A DNA stretch of 64,000 bases from Cytobacillus firmus (GCF_023715565.1 NZ_JAMBOJ010000016.1:20529-84528); one strand, 5' to 3'. Positions 25,326 to 34,233 are shown, numbered from the stretch's first letter. Notes: generated from the sequence alone by a model not told the origin. Numbers and translations are program-made.

Positions 25326-26567
25326 CTATTGTTTTATAACAGTAATAATCAAATAACAGAAAACAATGCTTGCCCCAACAGTTAAAATCTGGCCGGATAG
25401 GAACAGGGCGGGCTGTTCATATGCAATGGAGACTGTCACACCAAGGATACCGAGAATGAATGCGGAAAGAACCGGAATGGATGCCTTGTCTTTCATCATA
25501 TCTTTGAGAGAAGGCACACTCCGTTTGCCTATCTCTTTGCTGTATTTCCAGGTCCACCACAAGAATGGCACGATTTTAAATAGATAACCGAGAATACTCA
25601 AAGCTACCCAAAGCATGAGATAAGCAAATACGAGATACCCAACCTTATTTTGAAAACTCCCGATTAGAGAGCTTATGAAAGCTCCAAGGTGGATTGCCAG
25701 TCCTGCAGGTATGGCGAGAAGTGCAAATCGGAATGAATAATCAAGCTTTTTCTTTACTCTTTTCTGCAGGATTTGCAGCATGTGCCAGGTGAAGAATGCA
25801 AATCCGCCCGCCAGGATCATTAATGCAATGGTTAAAAGCGAATTATTCCCGGTGAAAAAAGATATAACTGCCGCTGCCAGCCCTGCAGCATACACCATAA
25901 ACACATATTTGGCAGGCTTCATGCTGTAGCCATGGGACAAGGAAAACATGGGAACCATTTTATAGGAAAATCCAAAAATCAGAAGTGTAAACCAGCCTGC
26001 AGTTCCGAGCAGTATGTGGCTTTTAAAGACTGCCTGATAATGGCTGGAAATAAATCCGGTTTTCATGCTGAAGACCATAAGGATTCCGAGTATAATTGCA
26101 GATAACAGGCTAATCAATGCAGTTCCTACGAAAAGAGTCAGTACATTGGGCTTTGCCTGCTGCCTTAAAGTCATAAACATTTGCAGCAGAAACATTAAGA
26201 TGCCTGTTAAAGTAATGAGCCCGGGCAGCATTGCACCCGCCGGATTATAAAATAAACTATGCGCAAAATATAATATTCCAAAGGCAGTTACAGTAAATTG
26301 TATAAATCCAAATCTTTCATTCCATATAGGGGTAAGAAAAGCCACCGGAACGAGCTGATACATGGCTCCCATTGCTGTCATCAGCGCCCAGCCTAATATA
26401 AACAAATGAGCAGCTGACCAAATGGCGGGTATACGAAACTGACTGTTAATTATGGATTCCCCTTGAAAAAGAATGAGCGCCATAGATCCTATTAAGCAGA
26501 GCAAGCTGAAAAGAATAAATGAAAAGGGAAGTTTGATATTGGTCTCATTTTTTGTATTGGCCAGCAA
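25326..26567 (-). CDS. Polytopic haem-copper-oxidase-like membrane protein
   Basis: About 413 residues with roughly 12 hydrophobic spans. Conserved-looking membrane His residues occur in AAHLFILGW, FKSHILLGTAGW, TWHMLQIL and IHLGAF, a pattern like haem-binding subunit-I or NnrS-type proteins. It is too short for a full oxidase subunit I and has no CuB cluster that I can see. TTG 26567 is preferred (AGGTGAT four bases ahead) over GTG 26576. Its operon partners (DUF2249, DUF59) recur with nitric-oxide or denitrification-related genes, so a nitrosative/anaerobic role is plausible but unproved. Confidence 0.7.
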   Translation of the reverse strand: MLANTKNETNIKLPFSFILFSLLCLIGSMALILFQGESIINSQFRIPAIWSAAHLFILGWALMTAMGAMYQLVPVAFLTPIWNERFGFIQFTVTAFGILYFAHSLFYNPAGAMLPGLITLTGILMFLLQMFMTLRQQAKPNVLTLFVGTALISLLSAIILGILMVFSMKTGFISSHYQAVFKSHILLGTAGWFTLLIFGFSYKMVPMFSLSHGYSMKPAKYVFMVYAAGLAAAVISFFTGNNSLLTIALMILAGGFAFFTWHMLQILQKRVKKKLDYSFRFALLAIPAGLAIHLGAFISSLIGSFQNKVGYLVFAYLMLWVALSILGYLFKIVPFLWWTWKYSKEIGKRSVPSLKDMMKDKASIPVLSAFILGILGVTVSIAYEQPALFLSGQILTVGASIVFCYLIITVIKQ

Positions 26568-26580
26568 CGCGATCACCTGC

Positions 26581-26787
26581 TTATTTTGTTATTTCTATTA
26601 AAAAGCTTCCGTCTTCCTGTTCGGCAGTTACATGCCTGCAGCCCATTTCGTCCAGCTGTTCATAAAGAAACATGGGCCTCCTGTCATTTATAATGGATAA
26701 GGTTTCTCCCTCTGGCAGATCTTCAAGAGCTGCCAGAGTTCTCATCATCGGCTGAGGCGGTTCCAGTCCCCGGTTATCAAGTTTCAT
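26581..26787 (-). CDS. DUF2249 protein (TusA-like fold)
   Basis: 68 residues: LDNRGLEPPQPMMRTLAALE with the CPxP-like segment lacking Cys, then LSIINDRRPMFLYEQLDEMG, the DUF2249 pattern. Small soluble protein of unknown role, often linked to haem or NO metabolism. Start overlaps the preceding gene's stop (ATGA). Confidence 0.85.
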   Translation of the reverse strand: MKLDNRGLEPPQPMMRTLAALEDLPEGETLSIINDRRPMFLYEQLDEMGCRHVTAEQEDGSFLIEITK

Positions 26788-27026
26788 TTTGAAGCACCTC
26801 TCTTAGTAAAGATCACTTTCCAATGCTTCTTTTCAATTTCTTCAGCTTTATATTCAAACCCTTTAGCTTTCAATACTCCAAAGAGAGGGACGGGTTTAAA
26901 CGGAGCATGAAGGATAAAAACATCATCGATATCAAGTTCAGCAATCGCCGACATGATTTTCTGAAACGGCTCCAATTTATTTTTTAAATCCTCTCTTACG
27001 TCAAGTTCAATCACTTTGTTTTCCAT
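26784..27026 (-). CDS. DUF2249 protein (second copy)
   Basis: 80 residues: IELDVREDLKNKLEPFQKIM, then VFILHAPFKPVPLFGVLKAKG and a C-terminal EEIEKKHWKVIF. First gene of the four-gene operon; AAGGAGAG precedes the ATG. It differs enough from its neighbour that they may form a heterodimer (inference). Confidence 0.85.
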   Translation of the reverse strand: MENKVIELDVREDLKNKLEPFQKIMSAIAELDIDDVFILHAPFKPVPLFGVLKAKGFEYKAEEIEKKHWKVIFTKRGASK

Positions 27027-27087
27027 TCTGATCTCTCCTTCGTTAACTGAAAATCACCTGCCAGTGAGAATCGTTATTAATTACTTT

Positions 27088-27093
27088 AAGTTT
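27088..27093 (-). promoter_or_regulatory. Putative -10 of the DUF2249 operon
   Basis: On the minus strand TAAACT lies about 30 bases downstream of the FNR-type site centre. This would give a start near 27081 and an operator centred around -42, the class II activator geometry. Confidence 0.45.
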
Positions 27094-27115
27094 AACAGCA
27101 TGAGCTTTTCAAATA

Positions 27116-27131
27116 AGTGACATATATCATA
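27116..27131. promoter_or_regulatory. Crp/Fnr-type operator
   Basis: AGTGA-CATATA-TCATA, 8 of 10 specified positions of the Bacillus FNR consensus TGTGA-N6-TCACA. Confidence 0.5.
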
Positions 27132-27177
27132 TTGCAAAGAACATTTTTTAAAATGCACAAATCAAATGGGACAAAAA

Positions 27178-27254
27178 AATCCGCGGATGCTTAATCTGCG
27201 GATTCCAGACTGTAGACAAACTTGATGAAAAACGAGCTTGTCTGCAGTTTTTTT
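27178..27254 (+). terminator. Two-hairpin terminator module, copy 1
   Basis: Hairpin one AATCCGC / GCGGATT (27178-27204), a linker, then a 15-bp G-U-containing stem whose left arm holds CTGTAGACAAAC, followed by T8. It shares this architecture with modules at 27535 and 63847. Part of the 572-base region between the DUF2249 operon and the zinc-ribbon gene. Confidence 0.65.
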
Positions 27255-27274
27255 ATTTAGCGTGTAATCGAGGC

Positions 27275-27405
27275 TGTTGATTTCCGTTCCAGGCGCTTCG
27301 CTTTCCTGCGGGCCGGCGCTGAGCCTCCTCGGCGCGTTCGCGCCTGCGGGGTCTCACCTGTCCAGCACTCCCGCGGGAGTCTTCGCGCCTTCCACTCCAA
27401 TCAAC
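27275..27405 (-). repeat. GC-rich palindromic repeat, copy B
   Basis: Reverse-oriented copy: begins TGTTGATTTCCGTTCC and ends CCACTCCAATCAAC. It carries the same internal blocks (GCCTCCTCGG, GGGGTCTCACCTG) as the other copies in reverse complement. Confidence 0.85.
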
Positions 27406-27534
27406 AGGCTTTCTGAATTTTGTATCGCATGTTCTCTAAGTCTTGATACAATAGGAATATCAATTGCTTGAGGTGATGGTCTAGAAGGAGGCCAGAGGAA
27501 GATCTGTATATAGAGGAAAATGAGTGAAAATCAC

Positions 27535-27612
27535 AAAAGGGCTTCGGAATGAGAGCATTCCGAAGCCCTTTTGTCGACAAACTGAAATCCGCAGTTGCTT
27601 AATCTGCGGATT
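27535..27612 (-). terminator. Two-hairpin terminator module, copy 2
   Basis: On the minus strand: hairpin AATCCGCAG / CTGCGGATT (27586-27612), linker TTCAGTTTGTCGAC, then a perfect 17-bp stem (27535-27551 with 27556-27572). The first hairpin overlaps the end of the zinc-ribbon gene. Confidence 0.75.
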
Positions 27613-27739
27613 CTTCCTGTTTCTCCATACATTCAAAACAGATGGTTTCATTTTTTTCATTATGGACTCCGTTGAAGAATCCATCAAGACAGTATAGGTC
27701 TTTCCCGCAAACAGTGCAGCTGCCAACTAATTCTTTCAT
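27599..27739 (-). CDS. Small zinc-ribbon protein (46 residues)
   Basis: MKELVGSCTVCGKDLYCLDG then ICFECMEKQ: CxxC, a further Cys, and CxxC, a likely zinc ribbon. Start two bases after the MFS stop with GGGAGTGA ahead, so it is co-transcribed with the transporter. Its stop codon is inside the first hairpin of the terminator module. Function unknown. Confidence 0.75.
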   Translation of the reverse strand: MKELVGSCTVCGKDLYCLDGFFNGVHNEKNETICFECMEKQEESAD

Positions 27740-27741
27740 TT

Positions 27742-28902
27742 TCAGTCACTCCCGTTTTTTAATAATTTGGGGATTCTCTTTTTAAAGTATATCGACATGC
27801 CGCATACTGTTAACAGCAAAATGGCTGCGGCGATTAAAAAACCTATGTTAAATGTTACTCTCAAGAAACCTAATATGGTGGAACCGGCTACCACACCTAA
27901 AGAAAAAAAGGCATAGAAGAGGCCGAACGCCTTTCCTCTTGTTTTTTCAGTTGTATGATTGGCTATAAGGGCATTAATGGACGGGAATAGAAGAGCAAAT
28001 CCGGTGCCGTAAAGAACCATGCATAGAAACATGAACCCAAGAGAGGATGCTGAACTTAGCAGGATTAATGCAATTCCTATGATCACCATTCCAGAAAGCA
28101 TGCTATTGTGATGCTTATATTTATCAAATATTTTATTAATGGGCAGCAGAAAAATAAGAATTGCAGTTATTCCGAATGTGCTTAATAATATTCCGCTGTA
28201 CATCGCATCAATTTGCAGCGCTTCTACCTGAAGAGGAAGAAGATAGGCAAGTGTCCCTTGAGCAAACATAAGAGAAAAGGCTCCTAAATAACTTGCTGCG
28301 AGCATAGGATTCTTAAGCAAAGGAAGCATTTTCTCATGGGAGCTCTCTTTTTTTACATTTTTCAGAGTCCCTGCCGGCAAAAACACAAAGGCAAGGACTG
28401 CGCTGCTGATCATTGTTGCTGCTATAGTTAAAAAGACCCAATTTATGCTGTAATTGGAAGCAATGACTGCCCCAAAAGCGGGTCCTATAATGGCTGAACA
28501 GCCGACAGCTGCGCCTGATACAGCCATTTTTCTGCCTTGTTTGTCTGAAGTTCCAAGGTTTGAAATGATTGTAAAAGCCGCAGGGACCAGGAAGCCGCCA
28601 AATAACCCGTGCAGAAATCTTACTGAGATTAATTGGAGGGGTGAATCAGTAAAGGTATACAGGACTAAAATGATTCCGGTTAATGATAGACCGGACACAA
28701 GAACTCTTTTTGCTCCGCTTCTATCTATCCAATAGCCGGCTAAAATATTGCCTATCATATTCGAGAAGGAATACATCCCAACAATCATTCCCGCAAAGGC
28801 GGGTGATGGATGATATGTCATGGCAAAGGGGCTCATTATAGGAAGCTGAGAAAATGTATCAATAAATGCTGCAATAACGATAAAGTAAATCAAATATTTC
28901 AT
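27742..28902 (-). CDS. MFS transporter (drug:H+ antiporter-like)
   Basis: 386 residues, 12 predicted spans. Motif A-like GYWIDRSGAKRVLVSG between spans 2 and 3, RFLHGLFGGFLVPAA, and a motif-C-like SGAAVGCSAIIGPAFGAVI in span 5, which points to the DHA1 exporter group. Substrate unknown. First gene of a two-gene unit with the zinc-ribbon protein. Confidence 0.85.
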   Translation of the reverse strand: MKYLIYFIVIAAFIDTFSQLPIMSPFAMTYHPSPAFAGMIVGMYSFSNMIGNILAGYWIDRSGAKRVLVSGLSLTGIILVLYTFTDSPLQLISVRFLHGLFGGFLVPAAFTIISNLGTSDKQGRKMAVSGAAVGCSAIIGPAFGAVIASNYSINWVFLTIAATMISSAVLAFVFLPAGTLKNVKKESSHEKMLPLLKNPMLAASYLGAFSLMFAQGTLAYLLPLQVEALQIDAMYSGILLSTFGITAILIFLLPINKIFDKYKHHNSMLSGMVIIGIALILLSSASSLGFMFLCMVLYGTGFALLFPSINALIANHTTEKTRGKAFGLFYAFFSLGVVAGSTILGFLRVTFNIGFLIAAAILLLTVCGMSIYFKKRIPKLLKNGSD

Positions 28903-29070
28903 GCTATCTCACTTTCCGGTTAGTTCACTTTCCACTATTATAACTCTTTGGGAACCAGGTGAAAAAGAAAAACAGCCAAAGGGCAAAGAACAAGAAAAAG
29001 ATTATAGAGACTGCCTTTTCAGAAAAATATGATAAAATGAAACTGTAATTGATACAAAGGGGGAAAAATT

Positions 29071-30582
29071 GTGGCAGAATCACTAAAAAAGACAGAACAG
29101 CAATTCCTTGATTATGTCAAAAAAATGACGGCCTATAATGAAGCGATCGGGCTGATGTATTGGGATATGAGGACAGGCGCACCCAAGCAGGGAATGGAAC
29201 AGCGCTCAGAAGTGATTGGAATGATTTCTTCAGAAGTTTTCAGAATGTCCACTTCTGAGGAAATGGCAGCATACATAGCGAAACTCTCCGGCCGGGAAAA
29301 TCTTTCTGAAGTAACTGTGAAAACACTGGAAGAATGCAAAAAGGATTATGACCGGAATAAGAAAATTCCTGCGGAGGAATATACCGAATATGTCATCCTG
29401 CAATCCAAGGCTGAAAGTATTTGGGAGGATGCAAAGGAAAGTTCAGATTTTGAAATGTTCCAGCCTTATTTGGAAAAGCTTGTTGAAATGAATAAAAGAT
29501 TCATTTCTTATTGGGGATATGAAGGAAATAAATATAATACTCTGCTGGATATGTATGAACCTGGTGTCACCGTAGAAACGCTTGATCAGGTGTTCGGGCA
29601 GCTGAGGGAAAAAATTGTTCCGCTTGTTCAGCAAATCTCTGAATCACAGAATAAACCGGACACCAGCTTTTTGTTTGAACACTTTGCCAAGGATAAACAG
29701 CGGGATTTCAGCCTTAAAGTTCTTGATCAAATGGGCTATAACTTTAAAGCAGGTCGTCTCGATGAAACTGTGCATCCATTTGCAACAGGTTTAAATCCTG
29801 GTGATGTCCGAGTGACCACCAAATATGATGAAGCTGATTTCCGGACAGCTGTATTTGGCACGATTCATGAAGGCGGGCATGCTCTATATGAGCAAAATAT
29901 TTCTTCTGACCTGGTTGGAACTCCGCTGTGCTCTGGAACATCAATGGGAATTCATGAATCACAGTCATTATTTTATGAAAACTTTGTCGGAAGACATCGT
30001 TCTTTCTGGAAAAAGAATTATGACCTTCTTAAAGAATATGCAAGCGGTCAATTTGATGATGTGTCAATAGATGCTTTTTATCGTGCAATTAATGAATCAA
30101 AGCCTTCATTAATCCGTATTGAAGCAGACGAATTAACATATCCGCTTCATATCATTATCCGTTATGAAATTGAAAAAGGCTTGTTTAACGATGAAATTGA
30201 AGTTAAAGACCTTCCAGCGATCTGGAATGAAAAATATGAACAATACCTCGGAGTAAAGCCTGATAATAATGGAGAAGGCGTTCTGCAGGATGTTCACTGG
30301 GCAGGGGGAAGCTTTGGTTATTTCCCTTCATACGCTTTGGGTTACATGTATGCAGCACAGCTGAAAAACAGCATGTTAAAGGACTTGCCAAACTATGATG
30401 AATTACTTGAAGAAGGCAATTTAATGCCAATCAAAGAGTGGTTTACTAAGAATGTGCACCAATTCGGCAAAATGAAAAGGCCGCTTGAAATCTTAAATGA
30501 AGTCACCGGGGAAGGCCTGAATGCCCAGCATTTAATTGATTATCTGTATGATAAGTACGGTAAGGTGTATCAGCTGAATTAA
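29071..30582 (+). CDS. ypwA: Thermostable carboxypeptidase, M32 family (YpwA)
   Basis: 503 residues, the usual M32 length. Zinc motif H266-E-G-G-H270 in GTIHEGGHALYEQ, followed by the family motifs TSMGIHESQSLFYEN and RIEADELTYPLHI. A cytoplasmic metallocarboxypeptidase of broad specificity. GTG start behind AAAGGGGGA. Monocistronic; the hairpin at 30602 follows. Confidence 0.93.
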   Translation: MAESLKKTEQQFLDYVKKMTAYNEAIGLMYWDMRTGAPKQGMEQRSEVIGMISSEVFRMSTSEEMAAYIAKLSGRENLSEVTVKTLEECKKDYDRNKKIPAEEYTEYVILQSKAESIWEDAKESSDFEMFQPYLEKLVEMNKRFISYWGYEGNKYNTLLDMYEPGVTVETLDQVFGQLREKIVPLVQQISESQNKPDTSFLFEHFAKDKQRDFSLKVLDQMGYNFKAGRLDETVHPFATGLNPGDVRVTTKYDEADFRTAVFGTIHEGGHALYEQNISSDLVGTPLCSGTSMGIHESQSLFYENFVGRHRSFWKKNYDLLKEYASGQFDDVSIDAFYRAINESKPSLIRIEADELTYPLHIIIRYEIEKGLFNDEIEVKDLPAIWNEKYEQYLGVKPDNNGEGVLQDVHWAGGSFGYFPSYALGYMYAAQLKNSMLKDLPNYDELLEEGNLMPIKEWFTKNVHQFGKMKRPLEILNEVTGEGLNAQHLIDYLYDKYGKVYQLN

Positions 30583-30601
30583 TTGTTTAATCATAATTTT
30601 T

Positions 30602-30631
30602 GTAAGAGGGTGGTCTCAGCCATCCTCTTAC
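30602..30631 (+). terminator. Hairpin between ypwA and the EamA gene
   Basis: Perfect 12-bp stem GTAAGAGGGTGG / CCATCCTCTTAC, 6-base loop, but no T-run afterwards; it may be a weak terminator or a processing/stability element. Confidence 0.5.
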
Positions 30632-30647
30632 TTCATGGAGAGACAAA

Positions 30648-31568
30648 ATGAAGAAATTACTTCCTTTTCTAATGATTGCGTTAGGTGCAAGTCTATGGGG
30701 TATTATTGCTGTATTTGTTAAAGGGCTCGGGGAATATGGTTTTTCAGCTATGGAAATCGTGACTGTAAGAGTTTTTTTTGCAGCCATCTTTCTCGTTCTG
30801 ATCGGGATCATGCGTTTCCGGAACTGTTTTAAACTGGAATCTGCCTCTGACATTAGGTTTTTTATTGGAACCGGGATACTGAGCATTGTCTTTTTTAATT
30901 ATTGTTATTTCACAGCGATGAACCAGATCAGCATTTCATTGGCAGTCGTTCTGCTTTATACAGCTCCGGCATTTGTGACTGTATTATCTTACCTGTTTTT
31001 AAAGGAAGGGCTAAATTTGAGAAAGATTGCAGCTGTGGCAGGCACCATTGTGGGCTGCATTTTAGTAGCCGGATTATCAGCAGGCAGCAGTGATATAACT
31101 CTTCTTGGAATTTCAACGGGATTAGGTGCCGGGTTTGGCTATGCACTTTATACAATTTTCGGGAAATTTGCGTTAAGAAAGTATCATCCCTTTACAGTTA
31201 CGCTTTATACATTCCTGATTGCTTCGGTATTTCTGATCCCCGTTACAAAGCTATGGACAAAAGCTTCAGTTTTTTTCAACGCTGAAGTTTTGTTTCTTAG
31301 TATGGGTTTAGGGTTTGTGCCTACGGTTCTCGCCTATTTTGTTTACACATGGGGACTGGAAAAAACAGATGGAAGCAAGGCAGCTGTGATCGCTACAGTC
31401 GAACCAGTCGTGGCCATGCTTTTAGGAGTGACACTTTACGGGGAAAATCTTGGTGCAGTCCAGATTGCAGGTGCTTTGCTGATACTCAGTTCGGTTATTA
31501 TTGTTAATTTGCCTGTAAGAAGGAAAAATGCGGGAATGGCGGCTGACACCAGCAGGCCAGGACACTAA
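30648..31568 (+). CDS. EamA/DMT-family transporter
   Basis: 306 residues, ten predicted spans in two EamA repeats; the second repeat opens GISTGLGAGFGYALYTIFGK and ends near VEPVVAMLLGVTLYGE. N-terminus LGASLWGIIAVFVKGLGE is typical of metabolite exporters of the RhaT/YdcZ type. Substrate unknown. GGAGAG before the ATG. Confidence 0.85.
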   Translation: MKKLLPFLMIALGASLWGIIAVFVKGLGEYGFSAMEIVTVRVFFAAIFLVLIGIMRFRNCFKLESASDIRFFIGTGILSIVFFNYCYFTAMNQISISLAVVLLYTAPAFVTVLSYLFLKEGLNLRKIAAVAGTIVGCILVAGLSAGSSDITLLGISTGLGAGFGYALYTIFGKFALRKYHPFTVTLYTFLIASVFLIPVTKLWTKASVFFNAEVLFLSMGLGFVPTVLAYFVYTWGLEKTDGSKAAVIATVEPVVAMLLGVTLYGENLGAVQIAGALLILSSVIIVNLPVRRKNAGMAADTSRPGH

Positions 31569-31603
31569 AACACTCCGATCCAACTGGAACGGAGTGTTTT
31601 TTT
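31567..31603. terminator. Bidirectional terminator
   Basis: AAAACACTCCG / CGGAGTGTTTT stem; its T-run reaches the stop codon of the oxidase subunit I gene on the other strand. Confidence 0.85.
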
Positions 31604-33257
31604 ACCAAAGCTTATATCCCTTAGCCCCTGGAGGTGCATTTTGAATCAAATCGATAAATGGAATGGTGTAGGCAAATAGAATAAGAACAACGGTAATTCC
31701 GAGCCACAGCTTCCAGTTTTCAAATACCATCGGAGCTTTTTCAGCTTCATCAGCAGCTTCTCCGACAGGGAACTCCTGCTCGCCCTTCGGTGCGAAGAAT
31801 GCAAGGTTGATAAAGATATAGATCATTAAAATAATGCCAATGAAAAGAATTGATCCGCCAATTGCCTGTGCAATCTGGTATGGAATCCATTCTGCTGCTT
31901 GTGCTGCTCCGCCATATTCAGAATATGATGAACGGCGCGGTGCTCCAAGCAAACCGACAGCATGCATGGCACCGGACATGAATGTCATTCCGATGGACCA
32001 GATAACCGCCTGGATGATCCCTAATTTATTCATCGCTTTGGTTAATGTTCTTCCGGTCAGATGAGGAATAAGCCAATAAGAAATCCCAAAGAATGTAAGC
32101 ATTACTGATGTTGCCACTGTTAAGTGAAAGTGGCCGGTTACCCAAATCGTGTTATGAACTACCTGGTTCATCTGGTGGGAGGCGTTGACGATCCCGCCTG
32201 CACCCGCAGGGATAAAGGCTACCATCCCAATGAAAGGAACGACAAATCGCGCATCTCCCCAAGGAAGCTTCTTAACCCAGCCGAATAACCCTGTAGCCCC
32301 TTTTGAGCGGCCAAAGCTTTCGAAAGTAGCAAATAATGAAAATGCAGTCATTAAAGATGGAATGACCACCAGGAATGTCAGGATAACCTGAAGGAATTTC
32401 CATGCAGGGTCAATTCCCGGCTCCATTAATTGATGGTGAAATCCGACAGGGATTGAGAACAGCAGGAATAATATAAATGACAAACGCGCCAATGAATCAG
32501 AGAAAATTTTTCCGCCGATGACCTTTGGAATGACAACATACCAGGCCATATAAGCCGGCAATAGCCAGAAGTAAACAAGCGGGTGTCCGAAATACCAGAA
32601 TAGAGTACGGCTGACACCGATATTTACGGTTTCCACAAATCCTAAAGACCATGGAAGCAGCTGGAAAAGTACGGTAGATGCTACACCGATTGTTGCGACA
32701 ATCCACATCATTGTATTGACCAGAGACATAAAAGTTAATAACGGACTCGGCTGACCAGGATTTTTCCTTCGCCATTCTGCATACTTCATAATGATTGCTG
32801 CCCCGTCAATCCAGCTTCCCACTATAACAAGTGTTAAACCGATATAGTACAATGCATGTGCCTGAAGAGGAGCATAGAAAGTATAAAGAACTGTAGCTTC
32901 ATTCAGCAGAATCATAACAGCTGCAAGAACAGTTCCCGCTGTCATCAGCCAAAAACCGATCCAGCCGGCGATACGCTGTTTATTTGTAAGTGCTCCTGAT
33001 GTTTTGCTTGTTGCTGCTAACTGGAAGCCCATTATAAAAAAGGTAGTAAGTACAAGTCCGAGCACAACACCGTGAACCGTGAGTATTTGGTAATAGCCGA
33101 TGCCTGCAGGAAGCTCAAATTTACCGGATCGGACCAAAGTCTGCAATAAACCGGCAAGGCCTCCTATTGCTAAAGCAGTAAAGGCAACGAAAAAGTGAGC
33201 CATTGCCAATTTACCGTCCCGAGGGTCAACTTTTAATTTTGCTGAAGGATTAAACAT
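31602..33257 (-). CDS. cbaB: ba3-type cytochrome c oxidase subunit I
   Basis: 551 residues, about 13 spans. Low-spin haem His in HGVVLGLVLTTF, CuB/high-spin ligands in GHPLVYFWLLPAY and FHHQLMEPG, and HFHLTVA near residue 380. The sequence is of the B-family (ba3/bo3) type found in Geobacillus and Thermus. It reduces O2 with electrons from cytochrome c and pumps protons. The start overlaps the stop of subunit II by one base. No subunit III follows, which is normal for ba3 oxidases. Confidence 0.93.
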   Translation of the reverse strand: MFNPSAKLKVDPRDGKLAMAHFFVAFTALAIGGLAGLLQTLVRSGKFELPAGIGYYQILTVHGVVLGLVLTTFFIMGFQLAATSKTSGALTNKQRIAGWIGFWLMTAGTVLAAVMILLNEATVLYTFYAPLQAHALYYIGLTLVIVGSWIDGAAIIMKYAEWRRKNPGQPSPLLTFMSLVNTMMWIVATIGVASTVLFQLLPWSLGFVETVNIGVSRTLFWYFGHPLVYFWLLPAYMAWYVVIPKVIGGKIFSDSLARLSFILFLLFSIPVGFHHQLMEPGIDPAWKFLQVILTFLVVIPSLMTAFSLFATFESFGRSKGATGLFGWVKKLPWGDARFVVPFIGMVAFIPAGAGGIVNASHQMNQVVHNTIWVTGHFHLTVATSVMLTFFGISYWLIPHLTGRTLTKAMNKLGIIQAVIWSIGMTFMSGAMHAVGLLGAPRRSSYSEYGGAAQAAEWIPYQIAQAIGGSILFIGIILMIYIFINLAFFAPKGEQEFPVGEAADEAEKAPMVFENWKLWLGITVVLILFAYTIPFIDLIQNAPPGAKGYKLW

Positions 33258-33733
33258 TATTCCACCACCTTAATTTTAGACGACATCATGTGGTGACCAA
33301 CACCGCAATATTCATTACATACAATTAAGTATTCGCCTGTTTTATCAAATGTTGTAACATGCTCACTGATATAGCCGGGTTCAAGCATCATGTTGATATT
33401 TGATCCCGCAACCTCAAAACCGTGGACAACGTCTTTGGTTGTAGCGATAATTTTCACTTTAGCGCCATATGGAACCTCCACTTCAGCTGGGCTGTAGGAA
33501 AACGCAGATGCAACGTATACCAATTCGTAATCCCAATCTTTTCCTTCTACCTTTTTCAATCCAGGCTCATTAAATGGAACGGTAGTATCGACCTTTTCAG
33601 GGTCAATAGTTGCCAAACAGCTCGGAGGCTGATTGCCCAGGTAAAATGCGCTGACTCCCAGTACTGTTAGAAAAACAAGCAGTGATCCGATTCCGAAACC
33701 GAGCCAGGCTTTTTCAAACTTATGCATATGCAT
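33257..33733 (-). CDS. cbaA: ba3-type cytochrome c oxidase subunit II
   Basis: 158 residues: one N-terminal membrane anchor (about 12-32) and a cupredoxin domain with the CuA site CNEYCGVGHHMM plus an upstream His in VVHGFEV. It receives electrons from cytochrome c. AAAGGGGAAA precedes the ATG. Middle gene of the three-gene oxidase operon. Confidence 0.93.
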   Translation of the reverse strand: MHMHKFEKAWLGFGIGSLLVFLTVLGVSAFYLGNQPPSCLATIDPEKVDTTVPFNEPGLKKVEGKDWDYELVYVASAFSYSPAEVEVPYGAKVKIIATTKDVVHGFEVAGSNINMMLEPGYISEHVTTFDKTGEYLIVCNEYCGVGHHMMSSKIKVVE

Positions 33734-33754
33734 GGCTTTTTCCCCTTTCTAACT

Positions 33755-33904
33755 TTAAAAGCGGCTGATAAATAATAGATAAACGCCTACCCATGTAATA
33801 ATCAGGAAGAATCCCAATAAGAAAACGGAAGCTAACGTTCCCTTTAAGGAAGAGCTATCCTCTATTTCAGTTTTCGTTTTGCGGCTGAGTTCCGTTTTCG
33901 CCAT
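33755..33904 (-). CDS. Cytochrome c oxidase subunit IIa-like peptide
   Basis: 49 residues: charged N-terminus (AKTELSRKTKTEIEDSSSL) and one membrane span (ASVFLLGFFLIITWVGVYLL), the form of the small subunit IIa of ba3 oxidases. AAGGAGTGAAGG precedes the ATG. First gene of the oxidase operon, 21 bases before subunit II. Short genes like this are easily missed. Confidence 0.85.
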   Translation of the reverse strand: MAKTELSRKTKTEIEDSSSLKGTLASVFLLGFFLIITWVGVYLLFISRF

Positions 33905-34055
33905 TTTCCTTCACTCCTTTCGAAAATTGGAAAAAGTAAATGATTACACTTTCATAATACAAAACATTTAGGAAGATTCTAGATGCTTTTAGTGAGTTCA
34001 CAAATTGTTCATTCGTAACTTAAACACTATGATAATGGTGAAAAGTTGATATTTA

Positions 34056-34071
34056 AGTGATTTAAATCACA
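34056..34071. promoter_or_regulatory. Crp/Fnr-type operator upstream of the ba3 oxidase operon
   Basis: AGTGA-TTTAAA-TCACA: nine of ten specified positions of TGTGA-N6-TCACA, with the palindromic core GTGATTTAAATCAC. On the minus strand a TATCAT hexamer (34029-34034) lies about 30 bases downstream, putting the site near -41. Confidence 0.6.
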
Positions 34072-34233
34072 AAACTTATGTGTAAATTGTGAAATAAATG
34101 TGAAAGTTTACATTTGGCTTCAAAAGAGGTACTAATTATAGAAAAAAATCATACTGAAGATGAAAAACCCTTTAATTTACGAACGATTATACATAAAAAA
34201 CCCTTTTGGTTCGTATTTACTTGTAGGTTTTTG

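Noticed and set aside
27277..27471. Open frame inside palindromic repeat copy B
   Set aside because: GC-rich repeat gives stop-free frames by composition; no RBS.
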